Position numbers and translations under genes: made by a program. The notes beneath the pieces were generated by a model. The model saw nothing but the letters and a program-made list of their open reading frames with translations, did no database searches and had not been told where the DNA came from. A stretch of 37,211 bases of DNA. Source: an uncultured Victivallis sp. GTDB taxonomy: Bacteria > Verrucomicrobiota > Lentisphaeria > Victivallales > Victivallaceae. Positions 7,364 through 15,473 of the stretch are shown in pieces. The stretch covers positions 1-37,211 of the forward strand of contig CALXNS010000005.1 in assembly GCA_944389815.1 (NCBI GenBank), read 5' to 3'. Numbering within the stretch: position 1 is the stretch's first letter; each line of letters starts with the position of its first letter.

Positions 7364-8425
7364 ATGAAACTTTTGAAATTTCTGCCGAATCGGGTCTGGC
7401 GGGTGTATCGTGGCGGAGCCAATCTGGATTGCCTTCGAGGCGATCCGTTTCCAACGGATGGTTCGTTTCCGGAGGAGTGGATCGCCTCGGCGGTGACGGC
7501 CTTGAATCCGCAGCGCGGCGTGGAAGGCGAGGGGATCAGCCGGGTGCAGTTTCCGGATGGTTCGGTGGAGAGATTCGATCGGCTGCTGGCGCGCGCGGGC
7601 GAGGAGCTGCTGGGGCCTGAGCGGTACGCCGCCACCGGGGGGCGGACGCCGGGATTTCTCACGAAGTTGCTCGATTCGGCGATTCGCCTTCCGATTCAGG
7701 CACATCCCGATCGGGCGACGGCGCGACGGTTGTTTCATTCGCCGAACGGCAAGACCGAGGCGTGGATCGTATTGGGCGGCCGGGAGATCGACGGCGAGGA
7801 ACCGTATTTGCTTATGGGGTTCAATGAGCGCTTCGACTGGGAACTTTTCCGGCGGGAGGCGCTCGCGGGGGTAATGGAGAAAAGCATCGATATGATGCAT
7901 CGTCATCCGATCACACCTGGAGAGGTGATTCTGATTCCGGGCGGATTTCCGCATGCGATCGGTTCCGGCGTGTTTGTTCAGGAGATCATGGAGCCGACCG
8001 ACTGGGTGATTCAGCCGGAAGCCTGTTGCGGCGAACAACCGCTGACGCTGCAGGATCGGTTCGGCGGCCTCGAACCGGAGGAGGCGTTGAGCGTCTTTCA
8101 TCGCGAAGTCCTGAGTCCGGAGGAACTTCGCGCGAAGGTGTTTCTGACGCCACAGGAACTTTTCCGGGATGATGACGCCGTCCTCACCCGCCTGATCGAC
8201 CGGGAACGAATTGGATTTTTCGGTGCGTTGCAGCTCGACCTTTTCCGATATTGGCGGCGGCCCGAATCGCTCGGAGTCTTCATGGCCGGAACCGTCCTTG
8301 ACGGCGAGGTGCGCCTGATCGACGGGGACGAAACACTTCAATTGAAGCGCGGCGACACTTTTGCGCTCAGCGCCTCCGCTCAACCGGAGTTCCGGGGAAA
8401 AGCGCGTATTCTCCTTGCGCTGTGA
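7364..8425 (+). CDS. Class I mannose-6-phosphate isomerase-like protein
   Basis: A 353-residue cupin-fold protein resembling ManA, which interconverts mannose-6-phosphate and fructose-6-phosphate using zinc. Visible zinc-ligand motifs in order are LPIQAHPDRATA (Q-x-H), NGKTEAWIVLGG (the Glu ligand) and IPGGFPHAIGSGVFVQEI (second His), with IQPEACCGEQPL in place of the usual substrate-pocket segment. The C-terminal part (VRLIDGDETLQLKRGDTFAL) is the second cupin barrel. GTGAGG lies about 9 bases before ATG 7364. It diverges from the GRE operon and shares the 7300-7320 operator candidate, which suggests joint control and a hexose or heptose intermediate. Family is clear; the exact sugar phosphate is not. 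Confidence 0.85.
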   Translation: MKLLKFLPNRVWRVYRGGANLDCLRGDPFPTDGSFPEEWIASAVTALNPQRGVEGEGISRVQFPDGSVERFDRLLARAGEELLGPERYAATGGRTPGFLTKLLDSAIRLPIQAHPDRATARRLFHSPNGKTEAWIVLGGREIDGEEPYLLMGFNERFDWELFRREALAGVMEKSIDMMHRHPITPGEVILIPGGFPHAIGSGVFVQEIMEPTDWVIQPEACCGEQPLTLQDRFGGLEPEEALSVFHREVLSPEELRAKVFLTPQELFRDDDAVLTRLIDRERIGFFGALQLDLFRYWRRPESLGVFMAGTVLDGEVRLIDGDETLQLKRGDTFALSASAQPEFRGKARILLAL

Positions 8426-8699
8426 AGCGGTCGGCCAGTGGAAGAGACGGCAACGCGTGCTTGTGGCCTGTCGTCACTGAACTGAAATTGACATCGTCGT
8501 GGCCCCGGGGCACCCGGAGTGTTGTTCTCCGTTGCAGCCGTGATCCGACGGGGTGCGAAGGGGGGGGCTCTTTGACGCGAATAATTGGTGATGCATTGCG
8601 GGAGACGTCGTTACCGGGGAAAGGCGGATTTTCCGTCATCAACTGGTTGAAACATAGATGAAATGTTTTCAAGCGCCAGTGCCGGGAGCTGGAAAATAG
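8426..8699. other. Intergenic region without a supported gene
   Basis: This stretch separates convergent genes. A 79-codon frame from GTG 8422 overlaps the isomerase stop but gives an unrecognisable sequence with no domain, and I do not call it. No clear promoter or terminator for the isomerase was seen. Confidence 0.4.
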
Positions 8700-8737
8700 A
8701 AAAAACACCGCACGGGATTCACCTCTGTGCGGCGTTC
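8700..8737 (-). terminator. Intrinsic terminator of the acidic zinc-ribbon gene
   Basis: On the minus strand a 10-base stem (8704-8713 with 8727-8736, one mismatch) around a 13-base loop is followed by a run of T ending at about 8700. It begins 25 bases after the stop at 8762. Confidence 0.8.
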
Positions 8738-8761
8738 TTTCGGGAGAAGTCGTGCGAACGA

Positions 8762-9061
8762 TCAGAAATTGTCGTCGAGCTCCTCATCGTCAAACTCTTC
8801 ATCGTCAAACTCTTCGTCGAGATCTTCATCGTCGAATCCGTCGTCGCCGAACTCGCCGCGGTCGAAGATATCGTCATCATCGTCGAAATCATCGAAGAGA
8901 TCATCACGTTCGTCGAGGTCGTCGAAATCGTCCGGGTCATCCCCTTCCAGAAAAGAGGATGTCGCGCTGATTACGGAACCGCATTCCGGACAGCAGCCGT
9001 CTTCCGCCTCAATGGAACTTTCGCTCACTTCGATATTGCAATAAGGACAAACCGTAGCCAT
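8762..9061 (-). CDS. Small zinc-ribbon protein with a long acidic tail
   Basis: A 99-residue protein of unknown function. The first 35 residues form a zinc ribbon with two CxxC knuckles (CPYC and CPEC). The remaining 60 or so are almost entirely Asp, Glu, Phe and Leu in repeats such as EEFDDEEFDDEELDD, encoded by near-repeats of about 15 bases around 8780-8815. ATG 9061 is chosen because AGGAGG lies about 10 bases upstream and the ribbon then starts at residue 2; the frame is open to 9109 but that extension lacks a ribosome site. An acidic tail of this kind could bind basic proteins or metal, or mimic DNA, but nothing in the sequence decides this. Confidence 0.75.
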   Translation of the reverse strand: MATVCPYCNIEVSESSIEAEDGCCPECGSVISATSSFLEGDDPDDFDDLDERDDLFDDFDDDDDIFDRGEFGDDGFDDEDLDEEFDDEEFDDEELDDNF

Positions 9062-9227
9062 TTTTCCTTTTCCCTCCTGTGATCTCTCACCCTCGCCACA
9101 ACACATCACTTCTGGTCATTCCGCCTCCATACCGCCGGGCGCGAGACGCCGCCGGCAGGAAGAGGAACCGTGTATTGGGAGGCTCCGTGCATTGAATGCC
9201 GTCCTGGAGTCTTCCGATTCTTCCGGT

Positions 9228-9255
9228 ACTATATTGAAAGTTTTCCAATTGTCAA
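9228..9255 (-). promoter_or_regulatory. Near-consensus sigma-70 promoter (TTGACA-16-TATAGT)
   Basis: On the minus strand TTGACA at 9255-9250 and TATAGT at 9233-9228 are separated by 16 bases. It would give a transcript for the zinc-ribbon gene with a leader of roughly 160 bases, long enough to hold a regulatory structure. Confidence 0.6.
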
Positions 9256-9283
9256 ATCGTTTCCTTGAAAAAAATCGAATTTT

Positions 9284-9562
9284 TCAGAGGAGTGAATCCT
9301 GTGACGGTGCGTTTCGGGTTCCGGCCGCCGCGTCGGTTTCGAAATCGCGCCATTGACCGGAACCGCCGTCATCCCGGGTCAGAATTTCGATCTTCCGTTC
9401 CAGTGCATCGAGTTTTCCCCTGCAGAGTTTGACCAGTTTGCTGCCCTCTTCGAAGTTTTTCATCAGCTCCTCCAACGGCAACTGGCCGTTCTCCATTTTC
9501 GCTACCAGCGCTTCAAGCTTTTCCAGAGCCTGTTCGAAGGGGATATTGGAATTTTCAGACAT
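9284..9562 (-). CDS. xseB: Exodeoxyribonuclease VII small subunit
   Basis: A 92-residue protein that joins XseA to form exonuclease VII, which degrades single-stranded DNA. IPFEQALEKLEALVAKMENG, LPLEELMKNFEEG and LVKLCRGKLDALERKIEIL are the conserved helical XseB core; the C-terminal 25 residues are a variable tail. ATG 9562 is chosen because GGGAG lies 6 bases before it; upstream Met codons at 9568 and 9610 have poor spacing or no site. The xseA gene is not in the window. A weak AT-rich stem (GAAAAA/TTTTTTC near 9265-9283) follows the stop and may terminate it. Confidence 0.93.
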   Translation of the reverse strand: MSENSNIPFEQALEKLEALVAKMENGQLPLEELMKNFEEGSKLVKLCRGKLDALERKIEILTRDDGGSGQWRDFETDAAAGTRNAPSQDSLL

Positions 9563-9585
9563 CAGCATCTCCCATATTGCGGAAG

Positions 9586-9622
9586 AAAATCCGGAGCATA
9601 CCACTGGCACACTCCGGATTTT
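9586..9622 (-). terminator. Terminator after the acetylesterase gene
   Basis: A perfect 11-base inverted repeat AAAATCCGGAG / CTCCGGATTTT with a 15-base loop, 21 bases after the stop at 9644. It ends in TTTT on both strands, and separates the esterase gene from xseB. Confidence 0.75.
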
Positions 9623-9643
9623 CCGGGTTGTATTGCAGAAATT

Positions 9644-11749
9644 TTATTTCAAGAGATAATCCGGTTGATCGGTTCGGAACGGACTGGCCGGGAACCCTTC
9701 CTCGTTGAAGAGGTTGGGATTGCCGGGATAGTTCGCCCATGCGTAACGAGCCGCGACCGGTTCCTTGACCTGATCCGACCAGACCACGACCGTATCGCCG
9801 TCAATTTTCGCATTCGCCCAGACAAATTTTCCATCTTTCCCGGCGATGGCGAATGATTGCACCATCGGGCCGTTTTTGGTTTTCAATCCGCTGCCGACGT
9901 TGGTGAAGTAAATGCGGATCCGGTTGCCTTCGATCTCCATCTTATCATAGAGCGGGCCGGCGGAAACCTCTTCGCGTCCGTAGCAGATTCGTTCCGCTTC
10001 GCGGGCGAGGCGGAAGCCGACAACCTGCTTGTTGGCCGGATGAATGTCGGAGTGGTCGCCCGCGTCAATGCAGACCGCCATGCCGGTGTTCGGCACCTTC
10101 AATGTTGCGGTTTGAACTTCACGCAGTCTCGCCCAGCTCGGGTCTTCCGGCTCGCGCGATTTCCAGAAATTGTCCGGCAGGCGATTCTCCGGCCGGTGCG
10201 CTTCGAACGGTGCAAGCTGCACGAAAATGAATGCCAGATCCGGATTGTTCCACCGCTCACGCCAGTCGGCGATCAGCAGCGGGTGAAGCGTCATGTAATC
10301 GACGTAGGCACCCGCATTGGCTTCTCCCTGATACCAGATGGCGCCGCGGATCGGATAAACCGTCCACGGAGCGATCATCGAATTGTAGAGCGTGGACGGG
10401 AAAAACGGGCTGTCGGACCCGATACTGACGCTGTCCGGCGGTTCCGGGCGCGCACCAATTTTTGCGAGATCCACTTTGAATTCGATTTTGTATTTCCATT
10501 TTCCGGCAAGATTGATTGCCGTCTTGGGGTCGTCTTGAAGCGCAAGCGAAACCTTGGGACCGAGAATGCCGCCGGTGGCGAACATGTCGATGACGCGGAC
10601 GGCGATCACCGCCTTGCCCGGTTTGACCATGTCGCCGGCGATCGGGTAGGCGCGTTCGGCGCTCCAGTATTGTTTCGTATCGGTTCCGGTGGCGCCGATC
10701 TTCTCGCCGTTGAAGTAGGCTTCATCACAGTCATCGACGGTGCCGAGTTTGAGAACCAGCGCCTTGCCCGCCCACGCTTCCGGGATGTTGACGGTGGCGC
10801 GATACCAGCCGACGCCGTCATAATCGCCGGGCAGAACGCCGGGGACTTCGGCTTCCTGCCAGTCGGAATCGTTGAAGTCAGCATTTTTCCAGTCGGCGGC
10901 CGCGGCACTTTCCGCCGCGTAGGTGGAGAAGAAGCGTTTCTCCCAGTCGCTGAACTCCTTTTCACTTTTCGCCCGCAATTCTGCGGCAGCTTTCTGAAAC
11001 TCTTCCGGAGACATTTTGATGGCGTCGATCTGGAGCAGTTCCTTCGTGCGTCCGGCGCTGCGATAACCTTGTTCGCTGATCCAGCTCTCGATCGGAGTGC
11101 CGCCCCAGCTGCTGTTGATCAAGCCGACCGGCACCTTCAAATCCTGATGGATCTGACGACCGAAGAAATATCCGGCCGCGCTGAACGGTCCGACCGTATC
11201 CGGCGAACAGACCACCCAGCCGGGACCGGCGATCTCCTTGACCGGCCCCATCGGCGCGACCGATTTGCGCGCGGCGGTGTTGTAAAGGCGGATCTGCGGA
11301 TAGTTTGCATTGGCGACCTCCCGTTCATGACCGAGCACCCGCCAGAATTGTCCCGCGCTGGAGACGGGCATTTCCATATTTGACTGCCCCGAACACATCC
11401 ACACTTCGCCGATGAGCACATCTTCGAATGCGACGCCCTTGTCGTCTTTGCCGGTGACGGTGACCGTGTATGGGCCGCCCGGTTCCATGGCCGGCAGCGT
11501 GGCGATCCATTCGCCGTTTTCGTCAGCGGTTGCGACGGTGGAGTTGTCGTCGATCGTAACTTTGACCGCCTTGCCGGGTTCCGCCGTACCGCTGATTTTG
11601 ATCGGCCTGCCGCGCTGAAGAACCATGTAGTCGCCGTAGACTTTGTGGACGGTGAAGTTTTCCGCCGGATCCGGCTGTCGGAAGAGACAGCAGCCGCCGA
11701 CGAAAAGCATTCCCGCCAGCGCGAACAGAGGAAGGGTCGATTTGCGCAT
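9644..11749 (-). CDS. Lipoprotein sialate O-acetylesterase (SGNH hydrolase family)
   Basis: A 701-residue exported esterase that would remove O-acetyl groups from sialic acid or other glycans. MLFVGGC gives a lipobox with Cys20, so it is probably a lipoprotein. An N-terminal beta domain (about 30-110) precedes the SGNH core: GEVWMCSGQSNMEMP with the catalytic Ser at about 123, LINSSWGGTPIESW, and IWYQGEAN. A jelly-roll insert lies at about 280-420 (WYRATVNIPEAW, AYFNGEKIG). DAGDHSDIHPANK near residue 610 carries the catalytic Asp/His. Length and layout match the two-domain family. Monocistronic, divergent from the aldolase, with its own promoter candidate and terminator. Actual glycan substrate unknown. 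Confidence 0.92.
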   Translation of the reverse strand: MRKSTLPLFALAGMLFVGGCCLFRQPDPAENFTVHKVYGDYMVLQRGRPIKISGTAEPGKAVKVTIDDNSTVATADENGEWIATLPAMEPGGPYTVTVTGKDDKGVAFEDVLIGEVWMCSGQSNMEMPVSSAGQFWRVLGHEREVANANYPQIRLYNTAARKSVAPMGPVKEIAGPGWVVCSPDTVGPFSAAGYFFGRQIHQDLKVPVGLINSSWGGTPIESWISEQGYRSAGRTKELLQIDAIKMSPEEFQKAAAELRAKSEKEFSDWEKRFFSTYAAESAAAADWKNADFNDSDWQEAEVPGVLPGDYDGVGWYRATVNIPEAWAGKALVLKLGTVDDCDEAYFNGEKIGATGTDTKQYWSAERAYPIAGDMVKPGKAVIAVRVIDMFATGGILGPKVSLALQDDPKTAINLAGKWKYKIEFKVDLAKIGARPEPPDSVSIGSDSPFFPSTLYNSMIAPWTVYPIRGAIWYQGEANAGAYVDYMTLHPLLIADWRERWNNPDLAFIFVQLAPFEAHRPENRLPDNFWKSREPEDPSWARLREVQTATLKVPNTGMAVCIDAGDHSDIHPANKQVVGFRLAREAERICYGREEVSAGPLYDKMEIEGNRIRIYFTNVGSGLKTKNGPMVQSFAIAGKDGKFVWANAKIDGDTVVVWSDQVKEPVAARYAWANYPGNPNLFNEEGFPASPFRTDQPDYLLK

Positions 11750-11805
11750 TGGAAAATCCTTTCTTTTGGGTTGGCTGGAAGGGTTGCATTCCTTCGTTGC
11801 AGGTT

Positions 11806-11834
11806 ATATTAACGCCTTTTCGTCAATTATGCAA
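11806..11834 (-). promoter_or_regulatory. Promoter candidate for the acetylesterase gene
   Basis: On the minus strand TTGCAT (11834-11829) and TAATAT (11811-11806) are 17 bases apart, about 57 bases upstream of the ATG at 11749. Confidence 0.5.
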
Positions 11835-11854
11835 CCGGAAAAGGTGATTTTGAC

Positions 11855-11883
11855 TTGAATTTTTCGGCATATAAGGATAATTT
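11855..11883 (+). promoter_or_regulatory. Promoter candidate for the aldolase gene
   Basis: TTGAAT (11855-11860) and TAATTT (11878-11883) with a 17-base spacer, about 58 bases before ATG 11942. It is a weak match, and other spacings are possible in this AT-rich stretch. Confidence 0.4.
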
Positions 11884-11941
11884 AAACAACAAGCGGATGA
11901 AAAATCCTCTTGACACAACTTTCAACCAAGGAGTCCGGAAA

Positions 11942-12922
11942 ATGGCTACCAGCTACAAAGATCTCGGTTTGGTCAACAGCCGCGCGTTGTTCGCCAAGGC
12001 GGTCAAGGGCGGCTACGCGATCCCCGCGTACAACTTCAACAACATGGAACAGCTGCAGGCGATCATTCAGGCCTGCGTCGAAACCGAATCCCCGGTCATT
12101 CTGCAGGTGTCGAAGGGCGCCCGCGAATATGCCAATCAGACGCTGTTGCGCTATATGGCGCAGGGCGCGGTTGAATACGCCAAGGAAATCTCCGGCGGGA
12201 AGGGCATTCCGATCGTGCTGCACCTGGATCACGGTCCGGATTTTGAAACCTGCAAGAGCTGCATTGACAACGGCTTCAGCTCGGTGATGATCGATGGATC
12301 CCATCTTCCCTACGAAGAGAACATCGCCCTGACGCGCAAAGTGGTCGAATATGCCCACAAATTCGACGTCACCGTCGAAGGCGAACTCGGCGTTCTCGCC
12401 GGTGTTGAAGATGAAGTTTCGGCGGAAAAGCACACCTACACCCGTCCGGAAGAAGTCGAAGACTTCGTCAAGCGCACCGGTGTGGATTCTCTGGCGATTG
12501 CGATCGGCACCTCGCACGGCGCCTACAAGTTCAAGCCGGGCGACGATCCGAAGATCCGTCTCGACATTCTCGCGGAAATTGAAAAGCGCATTCCGGGATT
12601 CCCGATCGTGCTGCACGGTTCGTCGAGCGTTCCGCAGGATCTGGTCAAGATCATCAACGAGAACGGCGGGCGTTTGAAGGATGCGATCGGCATCGGCGAG
12701 GATCAGCTCCGCGCCGCCGCCAAGTCGGCTGTCTGCAAGATCAACATCGATTCCGACGGTCGTCTGGCGATGACCGCGGCGATCCGCAAGGTCTTCAACG
12801 AAAAGCCGGAAGAGTTCGATCCGCGCAAATATCTCGGCCCGGCTCGTACGGCGCTCAAGGAACTTTACAAGCACAAGAACATCGAAGTGCTCGGTTCCGC
12901 CGGCCACGCTTACGACAAATAA
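11942..12922 (+). CDS. fba: Class II fructose-bisphosphate aldolase
   Basis: A 326-residue zinc aldolase that splits fructose-1,6-bisphosphate in glycolysis and makes it in gluconeogenesis. PAYNFNNMEQL is the usual N-terminal segment. Zinc and catalytic motifs are IVLHLDHGPD (H94, D96, H97), VEGELG (E146, E148), IGTSHGAYKF (H192), IVLHGSSSVP (H225) and CKINIDSDGRLA, the phosphate loop. ATG 11942 follows AAGGAG at a good distance; the frame is open to 11855, but that part (NLNNKRMKNPLD) is leader DNA overlapping the promoter candidate. Codon use is strongly biased toward C/G-ending codons, as expected for a highly expressed gene. Monocistronic, with a strong terminator about 105 bases downstream. 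The tagatose-bisphosphate version of the family cannot be fully excluded. Confidence 0.93.
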   Translation: MATSYKDLGLVNSRALFAKAVKGGYAIPAYNFNNMEQLQAIIQACVETESPVILQVSKGAREYANQTLLRYMAQGAVEYAKEISGGKGIPIVLHLDHGPDFETCKSCIDNGFSSVMIDGSHLPYEENIALTRKVVEYAHKFDVTVEGELGVLAGVEDEVSAEKHTYTRPEEVEDFVKRTGVDSLAIAIGTSHGAYKFKPGDDPKIRLDILAEIEKRIPGFPIVLHGSSSVPQDLVKIINENGGRLKDAIGIGEDQLRAAAKSAVCKINIDSDGRLAMTAAIRKVFNEKPEEFDPRKYLGPARTALKELYKHKNIEVLGSAGHAYDK

Positions 12923-12950
12923 GCGGTCATTCATATCACTTCGCGGTTCC

Positions 12951-12972
12951 CTTCTTCCCTCCGGGGGGAGGG
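12951..12972. repeat. GC-rich hairpin
   Basis: TTCCCTCC and GGAGGGGA face each other around GGG just after the aldolase stop. There is no T run, so it is a stabilising 3' stem at most. Confidence 0.4.
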
Positions 12973-13026
12973 GAGATGCGGCGGAAGCCGGATCTGCTTG
13001 CCGTGATGAATGAATGAGGAACTGAT

Positions 13027-13073
13027 AAATGCTCCGAGTTGGGATTTTCTCCAACATTCGGAGCATTTTTTTT
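13027..13073 (+). terminator. Strong intrinsic terminator after fba
   Basis: A perfect 11-base stem AAATGCTCCGA / TCGGAGCATTT extended inside by GTTGG/CCAAC, followed by eight T. It lies about 105 bases after the aldolase stop and ends that transcript. Confidence 0.9.
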
Positions 13074-13232
13074 GAACCGGAATCATCGCCTCCCGGTCCA
13101 TTCCCGACGATCGGCGCGCGGGAGGAAGGGAGGGTCGGGGACGGAATGGTTCGAACCGATGGTGGTGGCGGAAAACAGGGATTTCGGACAGCCGGGGTTG
13201 GCCTGGCTGTCCCTTTTCAAAGAGGGAGGGAT
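13074..13232. other. Leader region of the phosphodiester glycosidase gene
   Basis: Between the fba terminator and the next start there is only a purine-rich, GC-rich stretch with an imperfect inverted repeat (CCATTCC at 13098-13104 and GGAATGG at 13143-13149). An open frame runs from 13029 but starts inside the terminator, so it is not taken as coding. Confidence 0.4.
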
Positions 13233-14075
13233 ATGAGAGAGTTGCAAAAGAGGTTTTCCGTGCGCCGGTTGCTGCTGATATTGCTGGCGGCGGTGTTATT
13301 TTCCTTCATCGTTCCGGCGAAAACCGCCGCGGCGGACGAGGAGATTCAGTGGCGCAGGAAGAATCGGATAGAAGACGCCCGTGCAGTCGGCGGACTCGAA
13401 TTCGAACAATATTATTTCAAGGAGCTTTTCGGCAGACCGCAGATGGTTTCAATTCTCCGGGGCGGCAGGCGAACTCGTTACGGAATCGGAGTCTGCGAGG
13501 ATGGCAAGCGTGAAACGGTTTCCGCTCTGGCAAAGAAATACGATGCCCGTGCCGCAGTCAACGCAGGTTTTTTCACGTTCGATGCGGCGTCGCGTCCCGC
13601 GGGGATGCTCAAAGCCGCGGGCGTGGTTTACAATGATTCTCGCGAAGGCGCGACGAATCGCGGATATTTTGCTTTGACGCCGCAGGGAGATGCTCGAATC
13701 CTCGCGCCCGGTGAAGTGAAGCTTGACGAACTGGATTCCATCGTTTACGGCAATGATTTGTTGCTCAAATCCGGTCGGATTACCGCCAGTGACGCGCCGG
13801 ACCGCCATCCGCGGACGGCGGTCGGTATTGATGAGGATGGCGCAGTCATACTGCTGGTCGTGGACGGCCGGAACGAGAAGAGTGCCGGAGTTACGCTGCG
13901 TGAGCTGGCTGCGATCATGAAATCGCTCGGTTGCCGGGACGCGTTGAATCTCGACGGCGGCGGTTCCAGTGCGATGTATTGGAGGGGCGCAGGAATCGTA
14001 AGTTATCCAAGCGACAACAAGAAATTCGACCACGCAGGAGAGCGGCGCGTGCACAATATTCTCTATTGTCATTAA
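13233..14075 (+). CDS. Secreted phosphodiester glycosidase family protein (NAGPA/DUF2233-like)
   Basis: A 280-residue exported protein. The N-terminus (RRLLLILLAAVLFSFIV after basic residues, then AKTAAADE) is a signal peptide. The mature part carries the NAGPA-family pattern: AAVNAGFFTFD near the middle, PRTAVGID, VVDGRNEKSAGVTLRELA, and DALNLDGGGSSAMY near the end, which are the characteristic active-site blocks of the family that cleaves GlcNAc phosphodiesters and related cell-wall or exopolysaccharide links. ATG 13233 is chosen because GAGGGAGGG precedes it and the signal peptide then starts cleanly. Its substrate in bacteria is generally unknown. It converges with the GrpB-family gene, with the two stops 1 base apart and no obvious terminator between them. 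Confidence 0.85.
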   Translation: MRELQKRFSVRRLLLILLAAVLFSFIVPAKTAAADEEIQWRRKNRIEDARAVGGLEFEQYYFKELFGRPQMVSILRGGRRTRYGIGVCEDGKRETVSALAKKYDARAAVNAGFFTFDAASRPAGMLKAAGVVYNDSREGATNRGYFALTPQGDARILAPGEVKLDELDSIVYGNDLLLKSGRITASDAPDRHPRTAVGIDEDGAVILLVVDGRNEKSAGVTLRELAAIMKSLGCRDALNLDGGGSSAMYWRGAGIVSYPSDNKKFDHAGERRVHNILYCH

Positions 14076-14076
14076 C

Positions 14077-14685
14077 TTATTGACCGTTGCGGAAGGTTTC
14101 CGGATTGTGGCGACCGGAGAATTCCCGGCGGGCGATTTCGGTGACGCGGCGGATGAAATCGCCTTTGGCTGCGGTGTAGCCATCCCGGTCGTAATGAAAT
14201 TTTTTCGCCAGAATCTGTTTGAGCGCGGCGTATTCTGCCGCACTCTCCGGATGCGTGCGCAGATAATCCCGGAAATAAAGTTCGCCCCAGTCGCCCGGAT
14301 AACGGATGTGAAGATGGTAGACCTTCTCCAGAAATCCTTCCGGCGTGTAGCCTTTGTAACAACTCCAGTGCGGCGGTGGATTTTCCGGATGGCGGTCGGG
14401 ATGATATCCCGCGTCACGCAATGCCGGGAGAAAGGGGGTCGGATCAAATCCGTCCCGCAGTTCGAGCAGGATATCGACGGTCGGTTTTGCAATCAAATCC
14501 GGTACGGCGGTACTGCCGATGTGAGAGAGGCGAAATATCGCTTCAGCGGGGAAAATTTTCTGCAACAGCCGTTTTTCCGCCTCGTAATCTTGAAAGTGAC
14601 GCTCATCGTGTTCTTTCAGAATGATCGGGAAAAGCCGTCCAAGCTCCTGTGGCGTCATCCGGGCCAGTTCCTTTGCGGCCGCCAT
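14077..14685 (-). CDS. GrpB family protein (UPF0157, nucleotidyltransferase-like fold)
   Basis: A 202-residue protein of the GrpB/UPF0157 family, which has a nucleotidyltransferase-like fold and mostly unknown function. The diagnostic block is FRLSHIGSTAVPDLIAKPT followed by VDILLEL (G-S-T-A-V-P and the Asp pair), then HWSCYKGYTPEGF and YHLHIRYPGDWGELYFRDYL, then AAEYAALKQILAKKFHYDRDGYTAAKGDFI, the usual C-terminal helices. ATG 14685 has AAGGGAT upstream and lies 19 bases after the previous gene; the frame is open to 14778 but that part overlaps the upstream coding region. Probably co-transcribed with it. Confidence 0.85.
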   Translation of the reverse strand: MAAAKELARMTPQELGRLFPIILKEHDERHFQDYEAEKRLLQKIFPAEAIFRLSHIGSTAVPDLIAKPTVDILLELRDGFDPTPFLPALRDAGYHPDRHPENPPPHWSCYKGYTPEGFLEKVYHLHIRYPGDWGELYFRDYLRTHPESAAEYAALKQILAKKFHYDRDGYTAAKGDFIRRVTEIARREFSGRHNPETFRNGQ

Positions 14686-14704
14686 TGCGCAGGATCCCTT
14701 CCGC

Positions 14705-15364
14705 TTACGATTGTTTCTGTTTCTCTTCGGTAAAGACCCCGGAGTGGATGTCGTATGCTTTCCGATATCGGAGCGCATTGGATTTGCTGAAATTTTTCGC
14801 CGTATATTCCCGATAGCGGTTGACTTTTACGGAGGCACGGTCGAAATAGCTTCGCATCTGATTGGCGAGATTGATTTCAGTTTCCGTTAACGTTTTCTCA
14901 TTGCGGGCAATCTCCGCATCGCCGCGGTGGACATCGAAATCACTCAGCGGAGTGCTTCCCAGGTTGCGGAACAAGCCCTCTTCAAGCAGGACGAGATTTT
15001 CCAGCAGACGTGAAATATTTTCCTGCATCAGGATTAATTTGAGGAAATTCCTTTCCCGTCGCTCGGTATCCGGACTGGAAAGCGTCCGAAGCACCGCACG
15101 GGTGTCTTCGGCCGCCTGCGTCAGAAGTCCACTGATCTCCTCATAGGTTCTGGCGCGGGTCTCTTCCGTGCCCGCAAATAAATCCCCCTGGATCAACTGC
15201 GCCGCCCGATCGTAAGCCGCATCACGCCGCCCCATCAACGGCGGCAGGTTCATTTTGACCAGCGGATCGATTCGGCGGGCAGGATTGCGGGAGCCCGTCG
15301 GACGGATATAATCCCAGGTCCGGCGCACCTGATTGATGATTTCATTGTGAAACTTGATGTTCAC
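14705..15364 (-). CDS. Conserved-looking helical protein of unknown function
   Basis: A 219-residue protein I do not recognise. There is no signal peptide, membrane segment or metal motif. It is highly charged and mostly helical: ETRARTYEEISGLLTQAAED, ERRERNFLKLILMQENISRLLENLVLLEEGLF and NEKTLTETEINLANQMRSYF suggest long amphipathic helices or a coiled-coil bundle. It lies between serA (110 bases upstream) and the GrpB-family gene (19 bases downstream) in the same direction. The very regular codon use and lack of a competing frame support it as real. No function is proposed. Confidence 0.7.
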   Translation of the reverse strand: MNIKFHNEIINQVRRTWDYIRPTGSRNPARRIDPLVKMNLPPLMGRRDAAYDRAAQLIQGDLFAGTEETRARTYEEISGLLTQAAEDTRAVLRTLSSPDTERRERNFLKLILMQENISRLLENLVLLEEGLFRNLGSTPLSDFDVHRGDAEIARNEKTLTETEINLANQMRSYFDRASVKVNRYREYTAKNFSKSNALRYRKAYDIHSGVFTEEKQKQS

Positions 15365-15416
15365 GAAAACCCCCCGCCATTGCCGCGTTCATTGTGCGGT
15401 TCTGCAACTCGCCCTT

Positions 15417-15453
15417 CCGGACGGAAACCCGCATACGCGGAGCCTCCGTCCGG
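15417..15453 (-). terminator. Hairpin after serA, possible terminator
   Basis: A perfect 9-base stem CCGGACGGA / TCCGTCCGG with an inner CCGC/GCGG, about 20 bases after the serA stop. No T run follows on the minus strand, so it may be Rho-dependent or only protect the 3' end. Confidence 0.45.
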
Positions 15454-15473
15454 GGGGGAACGGCGCAGTCGTG

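Noticed and set aside
5866..7620. 584-codon plus-strand frame
   Set aside because: Antisense to the glycyl radical enzyme and runs into the isomerase in another frame; no recognisable protein.
8422..8661. 79-codon frame from GTG overlapping the isomerase stop
   Set aside because: The stop overlap is suggestive, but there is no ribosome site and the translation resembles no protein.
8780..8815. Short tandem repeats as a CRISPR or VNTR
   Set aside because: They are in-frame codon repeats encoding the acidic tail; no spacers.
8663..9082. 139-codon plus-strand frame rich in Val/Ile/Glu
   Set aside because: Produced by reading the acidic repeats of the zinc-ribbon gene in reverse; the opposite strand has the ribosome site, promoter and terminator.
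13029..13232. Longer start for the phosphodiester glycosidase gene
   Set aside because: It begins inside the fba terminator; the signal peptide and ribosome site place the start at 13233.
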